Of a DNA stretch of 64,000 nt, positions 36,725-46,385 are shown in pieces. Location of the stretch: assembly GCA_020832305.1 (NCBI GenBank), contig JAFIEV010000040.1:1-64000 (forward strand), in the 5' to 3' direction. A program made the position numbers and the translations under genes. The DNA is from Cyclobacteriaceae bacterium. GTDB lineage: Bacteria > Bacteroidota > Bacteroidia > Cytophagales > Cyclobacteriaceae. The notes below the pieces were generated by a model. It ran no database searches. It saw only the letters and a program-made list of their open reading frames with translations, and was not told where the DNA came from. The stretch's first letter is position 1, and each line of letters starts with the position of its first letter.

Positions 36725-37270
36725 TCAGGTGAGTATAGAAGCAAAATCAATCTTTTCCCTGAGAATTTGCTTTGCCTTTACTAATTGATTCTTAACCGTA
36801 TTTTTTGAAATATTGAGAAGTTCAGCTATTTCCTGATACGACTTCCCTTCCTCCACATTCATCTTTAATATGAGCTTTCTCTTTTCAGACAAAGCATCGA
36901 TGGCTGAATGTAATATGGTAAATTTAGAATTTTCTACATCCTCATCGTCAACCCTGGCGGTCTCCATTCGCATCAGATATTGGCTTTTCAGTAAATCACT
37001 TTTCTTGACTTCCTTTAAATAATCAAAAGCCTTGTTGCGCAAGCATGTAAATAAATAAGAATTAAAATTCAGATCAGGCTTAATCTGGTCTCGCTTATCC
37101 CAAATCTTAATAAAGACTTCATGTACGATATTCTCTGCTTCCTCTTCGTCCTTTACAAGAGATACACAAAATTTGAGAGAAGGTATTCGGTAATACGTAT
37201 ACAATCTTCCAAACTCCAGCTTATCGCCATCTTTTACTCTAAAGAGTGTGTTTTTTTCCGGGTATGCCAC
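36725..37270 (-). CDS. ECF-type RNA polymerase sigma-70 factor
   Basis: 181 residues. Region 2 (about 20-90: EDEEEAENIVHEVFIKIWDKRD, SYLFTCLRNKAFDYLKE) and region 4 with a helix-turn-helix (about 120-172: LSEKRKLILKMNVEEGKSYQEIAELLNISKNTVKNQL) place it in the Bacteroidota ECF group. Such factors usually sit beside a FecR-type anti-sigma and a SusC/D pair; none is here, and the downstream neighbour (sodA) is convergent. So it is an orphan, perhaps controlled at transcription or by a distant partner. Confidence 0.9.
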   Translation of the reverse strand: MAYPEKNTLFRVKDGDKLEFGRLYTYYRIPSLKFCVSLVKDEEEAENIVHEVFIKIWDKRDQIKPDLNFNSYLFTCLRNKAFDYLKEVKKSDLLKSQYLMRMETARVDDEDVENSKFTILHSAIDALSEKRKLILKMNVEEGKSYQEIAELLNISKNTVKNQLVKAKQILREKIDFASILT

Positions 37271-38048
37271 CTTTTCAATCGATTTAATAAAATTGCAACA
37301 TAATGATTAATTCCATACGTAATGTTAAGGCCATGTAATAAAAACGTGATGCTTTTATTAATGAAAGGCCTTAAAAGCTGCGAGTCTTACTAATACATAA
37401 GGTTTTACCCCACACCAAGGTAGTCAATTCAGATGTAATGTCAAATATTATTTGAGGAAAAATTTATATAAAAGACTAAAAAAACTGCCTCCGAATCACT
37501 ACCGCTTCATGCTTTTTATAGGCCAATATCCTCAATTTGCGCAAATACAAACTAACCATCTGGATAAATGACAATATAAAAACTGGTTTTTTTCTCAAAA
37601 AAAACAAAAATGAAAGTACTTTGTGTTAAAACGGCGAAAAGTATATCAAAAGGGTGAAATCACGCAAGTTTTTCGCAGCTGATAAATCACTCTTGAGCCA
37701 GCCAACATCAAAGTCTCCGAGTGTGTTTTTTCACTTTGGTCTTCAATCGTCGGTCTTACCTGCATTCAGTAAATTTTCGCACATTGGTCAATTAAACATT
37801 TCATGCTATAGAATTTGAATTAACAATTTCTTCATATTGACGAATTCATTTTTGACCTTCAAAAAGTCAGGAAACATTTTTTAAATTTTCGACCTTAATC
37901 AGATCTTCCTGTACTTGCAAAAATGAAAGGTTCAATTATAATACACCTGATATTATTGCATACCAATTTTACATATACAATAATTTTATTGAATGATTAT
38001 GCAGATGCCCGAAGCCCGATAATACTGGTTAATTGCTTCGGGATTATA
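37271..38048. other. Long non-coding region
   Basis: 778 bases between the start of the ECF sigma gene and the end of gcdH, both on the minus strand. No coding frame of note on either strand and no tRNA-like structure. An 8-bp hairpin CCCGAAGC / GCTTCGGG (38008-38015 and 38035-38042) just after gcdH may be its terminator, though a T-run is lacking. The rest may hold sigma-gene control or an unrecognised small RNA. Confidence 0.6.
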
Positions 38049-39221
38049 TTATTTAAAGGCAGGAATTCCGGTTATCTCCTGACCAAGTATTAACAAATGA
38101 ATGTCGTGGGTGCCTTCATAAGTAATTACCGATTCAAGGTTCATCATATGCCGCATAACTGGGAAATCGCCGGTAATCCCCATGGCCCCATGAATTTGTC
38201 GGGCTTCTCGCGCGATGTTCAGCGCCATTTCCACATTGTTGCGCTTAGCCATAGAAATGTGAACCGTAGAGGCTTTACCTTCATTGACTAACTGACCTAG
38301 TCTGTAACATAATAACTGAGCTTTGGTAATTTCAGTAAGCATCTCAGCCAGCTTTTTTTGTATTAACTGAAACGAGGCTATGGGCTTATCAAATTGTATG
38401 CGCTCACCGGCATATCGCACCGCAGATTGATAACAATCTATTGCTGCCCCGATTGCCCCCCAGGCTATACCGTAACGGGCTTTATCCAGGCAGGCCAATG
38501 GAGCGCTAAGTCCATCCTTACCAGGGAGTACATTTTCTTTCGGTACCTTTACATTATCAAATACCAATTCGCCTGTGCAGCTCGCCCTGAGCGACCATTT
38601 ATTTTTTGTTTCTGGACTGGTAAAGCCCTCCATCCCCCGCTCTACAATCAAGCCTTTGATGCGTCCATTTTCATCCTTAGCCCAAACCACTGCGATATCT
38701 GCAACCGGTGCATTGGTAATCCACATTTTGGCGCCATTGAGCAAATAATAATTCCCCATATCCTTAACCCTGCTGCGCATGCCGGAAGGATTTGAACCAA
38801 AATCGGGTTCTGTAAGACCAAAACAACCTAGCATTTCACCACTGGCCAACTTTGGCAAATACGTGCTTTTTTGATGCTGCGACCCAAAAGCATGTATTGG
38901 AAACATCACCAGTGAGCCTTGTACTGAAGCCATTGAGCGCATACCCGAATCACCAGCTTCCAATTCCTGCATTAACAAACCATAGGCTATGGCATCAATA
39001 TCAGAACCCCCATAAGCCTGTGGCAACATAGGCCCAAAGGCTCCCGCTTGCCCCATTTCACGTACCAGGTGAACCGGAAATTCTGAATTTTGCGCCCATC
39101 TTTCAATATATGGTTTAATTTTTGCCGCTACAAAATTGCGCATGGCATCGCGTACCATAATTTGTTCTTCGGTTAAAAGATCATCGAGTTTAAAAAAATC
39201 GGGGTATTTCAGTCTTTCCAT
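38049..39221 (-). CDS. gcdH: Glutaryl-CoA dehydrogenase-like acyl-CoA dehydrogenase
   Basis: 390 residues from ATG 39221; 10 extra upstream codons are open. Acyl-CoA dehydrogenase fold with FGLTEPDFGSNPSGM (FAD region) and the catalytic Glu369 in VITYEGTHDIHLLILGQEITG, the C-terminal signature of GCDH (human Glu370). SGMRSMASVQGSLVM near residue 92 carries the Arg-Ser pair that holds the glutaryl carboxylate. It oxidises and decarboxylates glutaryl-CoA to crotonyl-CoA in lysine/tryptophan breakdown; crotonyl-CoA can enter the fad enzymes encoded at 44522-49993. Single gene. Confidence 0.9.
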   Translation of the reverse strand: MERLKYPDFFKLDDLLTEEQIMVRDAMRNFVAAKIKPYIERWAQNSEFPVHLVREMGQAGAFGPMLPQAYGGSDIDAIAYGLLMQELEAGDSGMRSMASVQGSLVMFPIHAFGSQHQKSTYLPKLASGEMLGCFGLTEPDFGSNPSGMRSRVKDMGNYYLLNGAKMWITNAPVADIAVVWAKDENGRIKGLIVERGMEGFTSPETKNKWSLRASCTGELVFDNVKVPKENVLPGKDGLSAPLACLDKARYGIAWGAIGAAIDCYQSAVRYAGERIQFDKPIASFQLIQKKLAEMLTEITKAQLLCYRLGQLVNEGKASTVHISMAKRNNVEMALNIAREARQIHGAMGITGDFPVMRHMMNLESVITYEGTHDIHLLILGQEITGIPAFK

Positions 39222-39383
39222 TTGTAAAAAATTACATTGATATACAATCAAATATCATTATAAATACGTGAATTCCATTCGATGCGATACAGAAACTAAA
39301 TACCGTTTTTCAAAAAATATTGACTTTTGCGCTTTATTTTTATGGATCAAAACCTTTTACCAGGTATTTGCGGTTAAAAGCAT

Positions 39384-41252
39384 ATGTTCGGAAAAATTCA
39401 TTTTTATTTAATCACATTTGTCATTTCCTTCCTGGTTATGGGTTCACAAATTGACCATGTCTGGGCCCAGGGCATCAGGGTTGAGAATTATTTTGATGAT
39501 AACCGGCAACAAATCAAAGAAGTATATCATCTGGCCGATTCCTTCAATGCTGTATTACATGGTGAATATGCTGCCTGGTTTCTAAGCGGTAAAATACAAG
39601 TGCGAGGTTTTTATAAAAATAATACGCCCGATAGCCTTTGGGTATATTATTACGAAAATGGAAATGTTCGTATGCGTGGAAATATTCACAAAGGACAAAA
39701 CGATGGTGCCTGGGAGTATTATTTTGAAAACGGCAAGCCCAACATGAAAGGGACTTTAAAAGAAGGAAAAAGGCAGGGTCTTTGGACATATTTCTTTGAA
39801 AGCGGTGGTAAAAAATCTGAGGGCAGTTTTCTCAATGACTTAAGGGAAGGCATCTGGAATTACTTTTATGAAGACGGTACGCTTAAAGCACAGGCTTTTT
39901 TTAAAAATGACACCGGTTGGTATCGGGAGTTTTTTCCGGATCAAAAATTAAAGGCAGAAGGAAAAAATGCCGGTGGAAAAAGTGATAGTGTCTGGACCTA
40001 CTACCATGAAAATGGGAGAATCAAAGCCAGGGGAAGTTATGAACAAGGGCTTCGGCATGGAGACTGGACTTTTTATTATCCGATTGGAGCTGTCTCTGCC
40101 AAAGGGCGATACAAATTAGGTAAAAAGGATGAAAAATGGGTGTACTTCCATGAAAACGGACAAGTAAAATCAGAAGGTGCCCTGCGCGATGGCAAAAAGG
40201 AAGGTTACTGGAAACTGTACAACGAATCAGGAAAATTCAGGGCTGAAGGTATTTTTGATGCCGGAGATGGCATTTATAATGAGTATTACGAAAGCGGTAA
40301 AAAGAAAGTAACCGGTAAAATTAAAGACGGGCTTAATGAAGGCCAATGGTATTATTATTATGAAGATGGAAACCTGGAAGGAGAATGTGTCTTTGATCGG
40401 GGCTCGGGAGACTATACCGGGTACTACCCTGAAGGAAATATTAAAATGAAGGGAAGAATAGAAAATGGCACCAATACAGGTCTATGGGAATTGTTTCAGC
40501 CCGATGGCACGGTAGCAGGTTATTACAGACCCCTTTATGAAGACAAAAATCCTATTTACAAATTGATGGATGAATCAGAAAGTGATGATTTTATTGTTCA
40601 CACCGATTATATGAAACCCGAATACCGTTACCGCAAAAGACAAAAAAGATATTTCGATCCAATTGTAAATGAATTCAGAGGAAGCATACTATCCATCAAT
40701 CCGACTTCTGTGGTATTTCATTCTCTGCCGCTGGCCTTTGAGTATTATTTCAACGAACGACTGGGATATGAAGTACAGGTACGCATGTTGAGGAACCCTT
40801 TTTTTAGTTCTCAGCAAAGTATTCCACTCAATGAACCTTTTTACAGTGGCTATGATGTTGCTTTCAGACAGAAATTTTATCATCCAGAAGGTGAATTTGG
40901 AGTACCCTATTTTGGACATGAACTCAGAATTACACAGATAAGGCATCTGGCCAATGTATCGAATCCGGCAAATGGTACAGGTAATCTAATGCAAATATCT
41001 GCCAGAGAACAAAGAATTGAATATTCTATTATTGCAGGCATCCGCTGGTTTAAATTATTTGGAGAAACCTGGAAAAAAAGTCGAAACTGGGGCATTAGCT
41101 TGGATTTATATTGTGGCATTGGCGCCGGTTACCGAAGCTATAGTGAAAATTTCCCGAATAATCCCCTGTATGAAGATGTCTTTCGCAAGATCAATAAAGA
41201 CAATCTTTCAGTCGTGCCCAGACTGGGCATTAATGCCGGTTTTGTGTTTTAG
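39384..41252 (+). CDS. MORN-repeat protein with C-terminal outer-membrane barrel-like domain
   Basis: 622 residues. A signal peptide (cleaved near VWAQ, residue 29) is followed by about 14 MORN-2 type repeats (35-390) of the form W.YYxExGxxxxxGxxxxGxxxGxW. The C-terminal 190 residues, from SILSINPTSVVFHSLPLAFE to the final GINAGFVF, are alternating polar/aromatic strands ending in Phe, typical of an outer-membrane beta-barrel. So a periplasmic or surface repeat rod joined to a membrane barrel is inferred. Automated labels often call such repeat proteins YwqK antitoxins; nothing here supports a toxin link. Monocistronic. Confidence 0.82.
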   Translation: MFGKIHFYLITFVISFLVMGSQIDHVWAQGIRVENYFDDNRQQIKEVYHLADSFNAVLHGEYAAWFLSGKIQVRGFYKNNTPDSLWVYYYENGNVRMRGNIHKGQNDGAWEYYFENGKPNMKGTLKEGKRQGLWTYFFESGGKKSEGSFLNDLREGIWNYFYEDGTLKAQAFFKNDTGWYREFFPDQKLKAEGKNAGGKSDSVWTYYHENGRIKARGSYEQGLRHGDWTFYYPIGAVSAKGRYKLGKKDEKWVYFHENGQVKSEGALRDGKKEGYWKLYNESGKFRAEGIFDAGDGIYNEYYESGKKKVTGKIKDGLNEGQWYYYYEDGNLEGECVFDRGSGDYTGYYPEGNIKMKGRIENGTNTGLWELFQPDGTVAGYYRPLYEDKNPIYKLMDESESDDFIVHTDYMKPEYRYRKRQKRYFDPIVNEFRGSILSINPTSVVFHSLPLAFEYYFNERLGYEVQVRMLRNPFFSSQQSIPLNEPFYSGYDVAFRQKFYHPEGEFGVPYFGHELRITQIRHLANVSNPANGTGNLMQISAREQRIEYSIIAGIRWFKLFGETWKKSRNWGISLDLYCGIGAGYRSYSENFPNNPLYEDVFRKINKDNLSVVPRLGINAGFVF

Positions 41253-41532
41253 TTGTGATGGAATATCCATAATCCCTACCCATCATCGCCATTATCATAG
41301 TCAACAATGATCAGGTAAATATATTTGATCAACAGAGAACATGGCCATACATCACTTTTCTAAGTCCGTTTAAGTAAAATTTAAAAACAGCGAGTGTCAA
41401 ATTCGTATAGTCTTAGAAGGGTCTGCTGAAAATTATGTCTCAATAATGAAAATTCAGGATATTAAAATAAATCAACAAAACAGGCGATTTACGATGCGCC
41501 ATACTTATACTTATCATTGACTATACGGTAGT

Positions 41533-42873
41533 ATGAAAAAACTTATATTAATTACCTTGTGGATAATACCATTATCAGCTCAGTCACAAACTTTTGACTC
41601 CATAGCATATCAAAATCATTATAATGAGAGATTTAGCAGTGGATGGTATGGTGATACATTAGATGTAAAAACAAAAATAGCCGGATTGAGTAGGGCCTGG
41701 GCTGAAGCCAAATGGAATTTCGCCAATTTCGACCTGGTTCCTAATCTTAACTGGGATAGTCTTTACCAAAGCTTTATCCCGGCAGTCACAGAAAGGCTAA
41801 GTATGGTTGAATACTACAAAGAACTTATGCGCTTTTATCACCATCTAAATGACGGACATAGCCTGATATTCGTACCAGAAGCATTCAAAGACTCTGTGTA
41901 TGCATACATCCCCATCAGGTGTCAGTTGCATGATGGTAAAATTATCATAAAAGAACACCTCAATCAGGATTACGATTATACTTACCTTGCACCAGGTAAT
42001 ATTATACAACGTATAAACGGGCTTACACCTGAGAATTATATTACAAAATTTGTCGCTCCGTATGCCGGCTTTAGTACAACACAGGACAGTATCGCAAGAA
42101 TTATGTCTTTCTACCTCACACGAGGTTCCCTTTCAGAACCGCTGGAACTCACCCTGCTCAAACCTGGTGGAGAAGTTGTTACCAAAGACTTCAGTCGCCG
42201 GTCACTGACTGGCTTTTTCCCTGCATTTGAGGGCTTCAGCTATGAGGCACTGGATAGCAAAACAAAAATACTCAGGATTAATACATTTAACGACTCTTCT
42301 CTAATTCCTTTTATTGACAGTATCTTTCAAACCACAAAGCATCCGGAAAACCTCATTATAGATTTGCGGAAAAATGGAGGTGGAAATAGCGGCTATGGTT
42401 TTGAGTTATTGGGATACCTCAGCCATCGAAATATTAATTCCGGAAACAGTGCCATCCGAAAATATCAACCTGCAATGCGGGCATGGGGCTTGCCTCCAGA
42501 TGAGATCGATTTTATACGTTCAAAGTGGTCTCCTTACAAATCACCGACCTATACCGGAAATGTCATCGTTTTAACAGGCCCCGATACCTACTCAGCTGCT
42601 GAAGATTTTCTGATCGCCTTTAAAGAATTGAACAGAGGCATACTCATAGGCCAGACTACTGGAGGCAGTACCGGTCAACCTTTATTTTTTCCACTACCGG
42701 GCGGTGGCTTGGGCGCTGTCTGTTCAAAACGAGAACTTATGATCGATGGAACAGAATTTATCGGCACAGGCATTGAACCTGATATGTATATTCAATATTC
42801 ATACGATCACTTTCTTGAAGGCAAAGATGATGCGATCATTGCTGCCATGGAATATATTAGAGCCTTGAAATAA
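41533..42873 (+). CDS. S41 family peptidase (tail-specific protease-like)
   Basis: 446 residues with signal peptide (MKKLILITLWIIPLSAQSQ). An N-terminal helical domain with the LNDGHS motif (near 112-117) is followed by a PDZ-like segment (IIQRINGLTPENY) and the catalytic core: LIIDLRKNGGGNSGYG, VIVLTGPDTYSAAEDFLIAFK with the probable nucleophile Ser, and IGQTTGGSTGQPLFFPLPGG. These match the C-terminal processing protease/tricorn group. Probably periplasmic; substrate unknown. Single gene, 280 bases after the MORN gene with nothing recognisable between. Confidence 0.88.
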   Translation: MKKLILITLWIIPLSAQSQTFDSIAYQNHYNERFSSGWYGDTLDVKTKIAGLSRAWAEAKWNFANFDLVPNLNWDSLYQSFIPAVTERLSMVEYYKELMRFYHHLNDGHSLIFVPEAFKDSVYAYIPIRCQLHDGKIIIKEHLNQDYDYTYLAPGNIIQRINGLTPENYITKFVAPYAGFSTTQDSIARIMSFYLTRGSLSEPLELTLLKPGGEVVTKDFSRRSLTGFFPAFEGFSYEALDSKTKILRINTFNDSSLIPFIDSIFQTTKHPENLIIDLRKNGGGNSGYGFELLGYLSHRNINSGNSAIRKYQPAMRAWGLPPDEIDFIRSKWSPYKSPTYTGNVIVLTGPDTYSAAEDFLIAFKELNRGILIGQTTGGSTGQPLFFPLPGGGLGAVCSKRELMIDGTEFIGTGIEPDMYIQYSYDHFLEGKDDAIIAAMEYIRALK

Positions 42874-43023
42874 CATTGGCTTTTTATCCTTAGTCTCAAT
42901 AAAGCCACCAAAAGCGGTATCTCATTCCCTTCAGCATTAAAAATCATTCATGCTGAAAAATCATTTATAAAACATGATTAATCCCTGAAAAAACTGTACC
43001 TTAGAGGTTCAAATTTTTTAATA

Positions 43024-43191
43024 ATGAAAATAAAAACCCGCACACGTCTTTTTTTGATCCTGGCTGCCCTGCTATCACTGGGATTGATTGTGCCGCACGT
43101 TTTTGGCTCAGACCAACCTGAAATCTCTTATAAAAACAGTATTTCTGAGGCAAAATTGCCCAACCATAATCTAAACAGCTTTCGGTATTAA
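43024..43191 (+). CDS. Small putative exported peptide
   Basis: 55 codons, ATG 43024 to TAA 43189-43191. The N terminus MKIKTRTRLFLILAALLSLG has the charged-then-hydrophobic make-up of a signal peptide, with possible cleavage after VFGS. The mature part would be about 30 residues, without cysteines. An upstream TACCTTAG is one mismatch from a -7 box. The family is not recognised; the call rests on the signal-peptide pattern only. Frames on the other strand here lack features. Confidence 0.4.
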   Translation: MKIKTRTRLFLILAALLSLGLIVPHVFGSDQPEISYKNSISEAKLPNHNLNSFRY

Positions 43192-43335
43192 TGAAGGTTT
43201 TCAACATCATTCAGCAATTCATTTTCTTGTATATATTAAATAAAACAGCAAAATATTACAATTTACACAGACTATTAGTATTTTAGCCTTTTACTTAAAC
43301 TTCATTTTTTTCCATCCCCTAAATATGACACAAGC

Positions 43336-44385
43336 ATGCGTACCATTAAAAAAATATATTTCTTCCGGCTGCTGCAGTCTCTGGCAATTTCGTTTTTCCT
43401 GATTTCACCTATTGGAGCATGTCAGACGCAGTCAAAGAGCAGCCAGGAAAAGCCACATGATCCACGACTCAAGGTATTGTTGGATACAGATGCCAACAAT
43501 GAGCTCGATGATCAACATGCAATGGCCTATCTGTTTTTCAATGGAGATGTTTTTAATACCGTAGGTGTTACCGTAAATGCAACATTTAATGGGGGAGACA
43601 TCAACGGACATTATGAAGAAGCTAAAAGAGTAATGCAACTTTGTAATGTATATGGCAAAATCCCTCTGTTGAAAGGGGCAAATGCTTCATTTAATGAAAT
43701 AAGACCGTATGTAAAAAATAATGATTTTGATGGTGCTGAGGCTGTCAATTTTATTATTGAACAGGCACATAAATACGGTGATGAACCGCTCATTTTACTT
43801 CCGGTTGGAAAACTCACCAATATTGCGCTAGCACTGGAAAAAGACCCTTCCATTGTTACCAAAGTAAGAATTGTCTGGCTGGGGTCTAACTATCCCGAAC
43901 CAGGTGAATACAATCAGGATAATGACAAGGCAGCCATGAATTATCTGCTTGATCTGGATGTGCCTTTTGAAATGGTTACTGTACGCTATGGCAAGTCTTC
44001 GGGAACGTCGGCTGTAACCGCCAACCGGGCTCAGATCACTGCCCGGATGCCCGGAAAAGGGCCAAGAGCCAGTGCAGCAGTTAAAGGAAGGCATGAAGGT
44101 GATTTTCAGTTTTTTGGCGATTATTCCGTCAATTTGTATGAACACATCAACACCTATGACGACGCAGGTACGCGTGCACTTTTTGATATGGCAGCGGTGG
44201 CCATACTTAAAAATCCCGACTGGGCAAATCGAATAGAAGTGCCTGCTCCGCTTCTGGTTGACAACCAATGGGTGGAAAGGCCGGATAATGAACGGATAAT
44301 GGTTGTATGGGAAAATTTTGACAAGACCGCCATTATAGCTGACTTTTTTGATCGAATGGATAACTACGTGATCGATTTGAGATAG
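43336..44385 (+). CDS. Nucleoside hydrolase, lipoprotein
   Basis: 349 residues. The N terminus has a type II signal peptide with lipobox SPIGAC (Cys29). The IUNH calcium-binding motif is LLDTDANNELDDQHAM (48-63; canonical DTDxxxDD with an altered middle), and GDEPLILLPVGKLTNIALAL is the second signature. It should split the N-glycosidic bond of ribonucleosides outside the cytoplasm, for nucleoside salvage. Because DTDANNELDDQ is the variant seen in a less-studied subfamily, the exact substrate is open. Convergent with fadE; a shared terminator lies between. Confidence 0.85.
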   Translation: MRTIKKIYFFRLLQSLAISFFLISPIGACQTQSKSSQEKPHDPRLKVLLDTDANNELDDQHAMAYLFFNGDVFNTVGVTVNATFNGGDINGHYEEAKRVMQLCNVYGKIPLLKGANASFNEIRPYVKNNDFDGAEAVNFIIEQAHKYGDEPLILLPVGKLTNIALALEKDPSIVTKVRIVWLGSNYPEPGEYNQDNDKAAMNYLLDLDVPFEMVTVRYGKSSGTSAVTANRAQITARMPGKGPRASAAVKGRHEGDFQFFGDYSVNLYEHINTYDDAGTRALFDMAAVAILKNPDWANRIEVPAPLLVDNQWVERPDNERIMVVWENFDKTAIIADFFDRMDNYVIDLR

Positions 44386-44459
44386 AAAATTGGAATAAAC
44401 TGTATAAGAAAAATGGGTTTTTGGATTTTGATATTTTAAAACCGGATTCCACTTCAATA

Positions 44460-44493
44460 AAAAGATTCTGTTAACTGCTTAACAGAATCTTTT
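44460..44493. terminator. Bidirectional terminator
   Basis: Perfect 15-bp arms (AAAAGATTCTGTTAA and complement) around a 4-base loop, with A-rich and T-rich flanks for both strands. It separates the convergent nucleoside hydrolase gene and the fad operon end. Confidence 0.92.
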
Positions 44494-44521
44494 TAAGATC
44501 ATCAATACAAAAAAATAATGT

Positions 44522-46321
44522 TTAAAAAGGGTATTGATTTTCTGACAGTAAATGATTTGCCACCCTTCGCCTGGCTTCTTTAAGATTAAATGGCTCCACT
44601 TTGGTGTAGCGTTTCAATCCCATGAGCATCATTCGCTGTTCGTCACCCTCTGCAAATGCGTAAATAGCTTCCCTTCCGGCCCTGGCGGCGATTTCAATGG
44701 CGTTATGGAAATAAATGCGCATCATATCGGTTTGTAAACTGCAATTTTCTTCGCCACGCATACCAATAAGCTTTTCAAGTCTTAAAAGAACCGATTCAGC
44801 CACATAGCCTTCAATAAGCATGTCTGCAAGGCTCATCAATACTTCCTGCTCATCTTTGAGTTTCATCATGAGTTTTTGTACAGCAGCCCCGGCAATCATA
44901 AGACCGGCTTTTTTGAGATTGAGCAACACCTTTTTCTCTTTGGCGAACAATCCTTCATCGCTCATTGCTCCAAAATCAGGTATGGAAGTCAGCTCTTTGG
45001 CAACCGCCATTGCTGGCCCCATAAGATCAAGTTCACCTTTCATGGCCCTTTTGAGGATCATATCGATGGCTAGCATACGGTTGATCTCATTGGTGCCTTC
45101 AAATATTCTGTTAATACGCGAGTCACGGTATGCTCTGTCCATGGGACCATCTGCCGAAAAACCCATGCCTCCAAAAATCTGTACGCCTTCATCTACGCTA
45201 AAATCCAATACTTCTGAACCATGTACTTTGAGTATGGCACATTCTATTGCAAACTGCTCTGTTGATTTAAGCTTAGCTTCGGAGCTATCCATACCATTTT
45301 TCACAAGGTCTTCATAGGCATCATCAATATTTTGACCGGCCCTGTAGAGTGCAGATTCACTGGCAAAGATATGCGAAGCTACTTCTCCCAGTTTATGCTT
45401 GATGGCGCCAAATGATCCTATAGTCTGTCCAAATTGTTTGCGCTCATTGGCATACTTTATGGCATGATTTAGGGCAGCTTTAGCTCCGCCAATAGCTGAT
45501 GCTGCCAGTTTAATTCTGCCAATATTTAAAATATTTACGGCAATTTTAAATCCATTCTCACGCTCTGAAAGCATATTTTCTACAGGAACCGGACAATCAT
45601 TAAAGAAGATCTGACGGGTGGAAGAACCTTTGATACCCATTTTCTTTTCTTCCTCATTCATGGTAATGCCACCAAAATTTCTTTCAACGATAAACGCTGT
45701 CAATTTATCATCCTGATCAATTTTGGCAAAGACGATAAAAACATCTGCAAAGCCGCCGTTGGTGATCCACATTTTTTGGCCATTGATAAGATAATGCTTA
45801 CCATCTTCACTTAAAACCGCTTTTGTTTTTCCGGAATTGGCGTCTGATCCTGCATCGGGTTCTGTGAGGCAATAAGAGGCTTTCCACTCACCGATTGCCA
45901 TTTTGGGCAGATATTTTTGTTTTTGTTCCTCATTGCCATAATACAATATAGGAAGGATGCCGATACCTGTATGTGCAGATAATGCCACGGCAAAAGAATG
46001 CCCCCTTCCAATTTCTTCGGCTACGAGCATTGAGGTGTTGAAATCCATGCCAAATCCACCGTATTGTTCTGGGACAGATGTGCCCAGGAGCCCCAGTTCG
46101 CCAGCTTTATCAAGCAATTGCGGCATGAGTTGTGGATTTTTCATAGAGTCGATTTCTTCGAGTTTAGGCATAACCTCACTGTCGAGAAAATCACGGCAGG
46201 TCTGGGCAATCATGCGCTGCTCTTCATTCCATTCCTCAGGAATAAATATATCCTGGGCATCGGTTTCTCTTATCAGAAACTCTCCACCTTTTAGTGCTCT
46301 TTTTTTATCGATGGTTTCCAT
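44522..46321 (-). CDS. fadE: Acyl-CoA dehydrogenase
   Basis: 599 residues, longer than the 380-residue short/medium-chain type because of a C-terminal extension (about 420-599), as in very-long-chain acyl-CoA dehydrogenases and B. subtilis FadE. Motifs: YCLTEPDAGSDANSGKTKA (FAD/substrate), KMWITNGGFADVF, GSSTRQIFF, and GGMGFSADGPMDRAYRDSRINRIFEGTNEINR with the catalytic Glu. First step of beta-oxidation. Last gene of the marR-fadN-fadA-fadE operon, 64 bases after fadA. Confidence 0.94.
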   Translation of the reverse strand: METIDKKRALKGGEFLIRETDAQDIFIPEEWNEEQRMIAQTCRDFLDSEVMPKLEEIDSMKNPQLMPQLLDKAGELGLLGTSVPEQYGGFGMDFNTSMLVAEEIGRGHSFAVALSAHTGIGILPILYYGNEEQKQKYLPKMAIGEWKASYCLTEPDAGSDANSGKTKAVLSEDGKHYLINGQKMWITNGGFADVFIVFAKIDQDDKLTAFIVERNFGGITMNEEEKKMGIKGSSTRQIFFNDCPVPVENMLSERENGFKIAVNILNIGRIKLAASAIGGAKAALNHAIKYANERKQFGQTIGSFGAIKHKLGEVASHIFASESALYRAGQNIDDAYEDLVKNGMDSSEAKLKSTEQFAIECAILKVHGSEVLDFSVDEGVQIFGGMGFSADGPMDRAYRDSRINRIFEGTNEINRMLAIDMILKRAMKGELDLMGPAMAVAKELTSIPDFGAMSDEGLFAKEKKVLLNLKKAGLMIAGAAVQKLMMKLKDEQEVLMSLADMLIEGYVAESVLLRLEKLIGMRGEENCSLQTDMMRIYFHNAIEIAARAGREAIYAFAEGDEQRMMLMGLKRYTKVEPFNLKEARRRVANHLLSENQYPF

Positions 46322-46385
46322 AATTGAATATTTTCAGATTTAACATTGTAACAGAGAATTCAAAAAGCTTTCCAGGAAATTTGCT

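Noticed and set aside
37271-38048. tRNA or other structured RNA gene
   Set aside because: No acceptor-stem pairing, T-loop or anticodon-loop pattern could be found by reading; other classes of small RNA cannot be excluded by eye.
39384-41252. YwqK-type toxin-antitoxin antitoxin
   Set aside because: The repeats match MORN-2 units that annotation pipelines often give this name, but the protein is exported, has a barrel-like end and no toxin partner.
43001-43210. 69-codon minus-strand frame
   Set aside because: No recognisable features; the plus-strand frame at 43024-43191 with a signal-peptide pattern is the better candidate.
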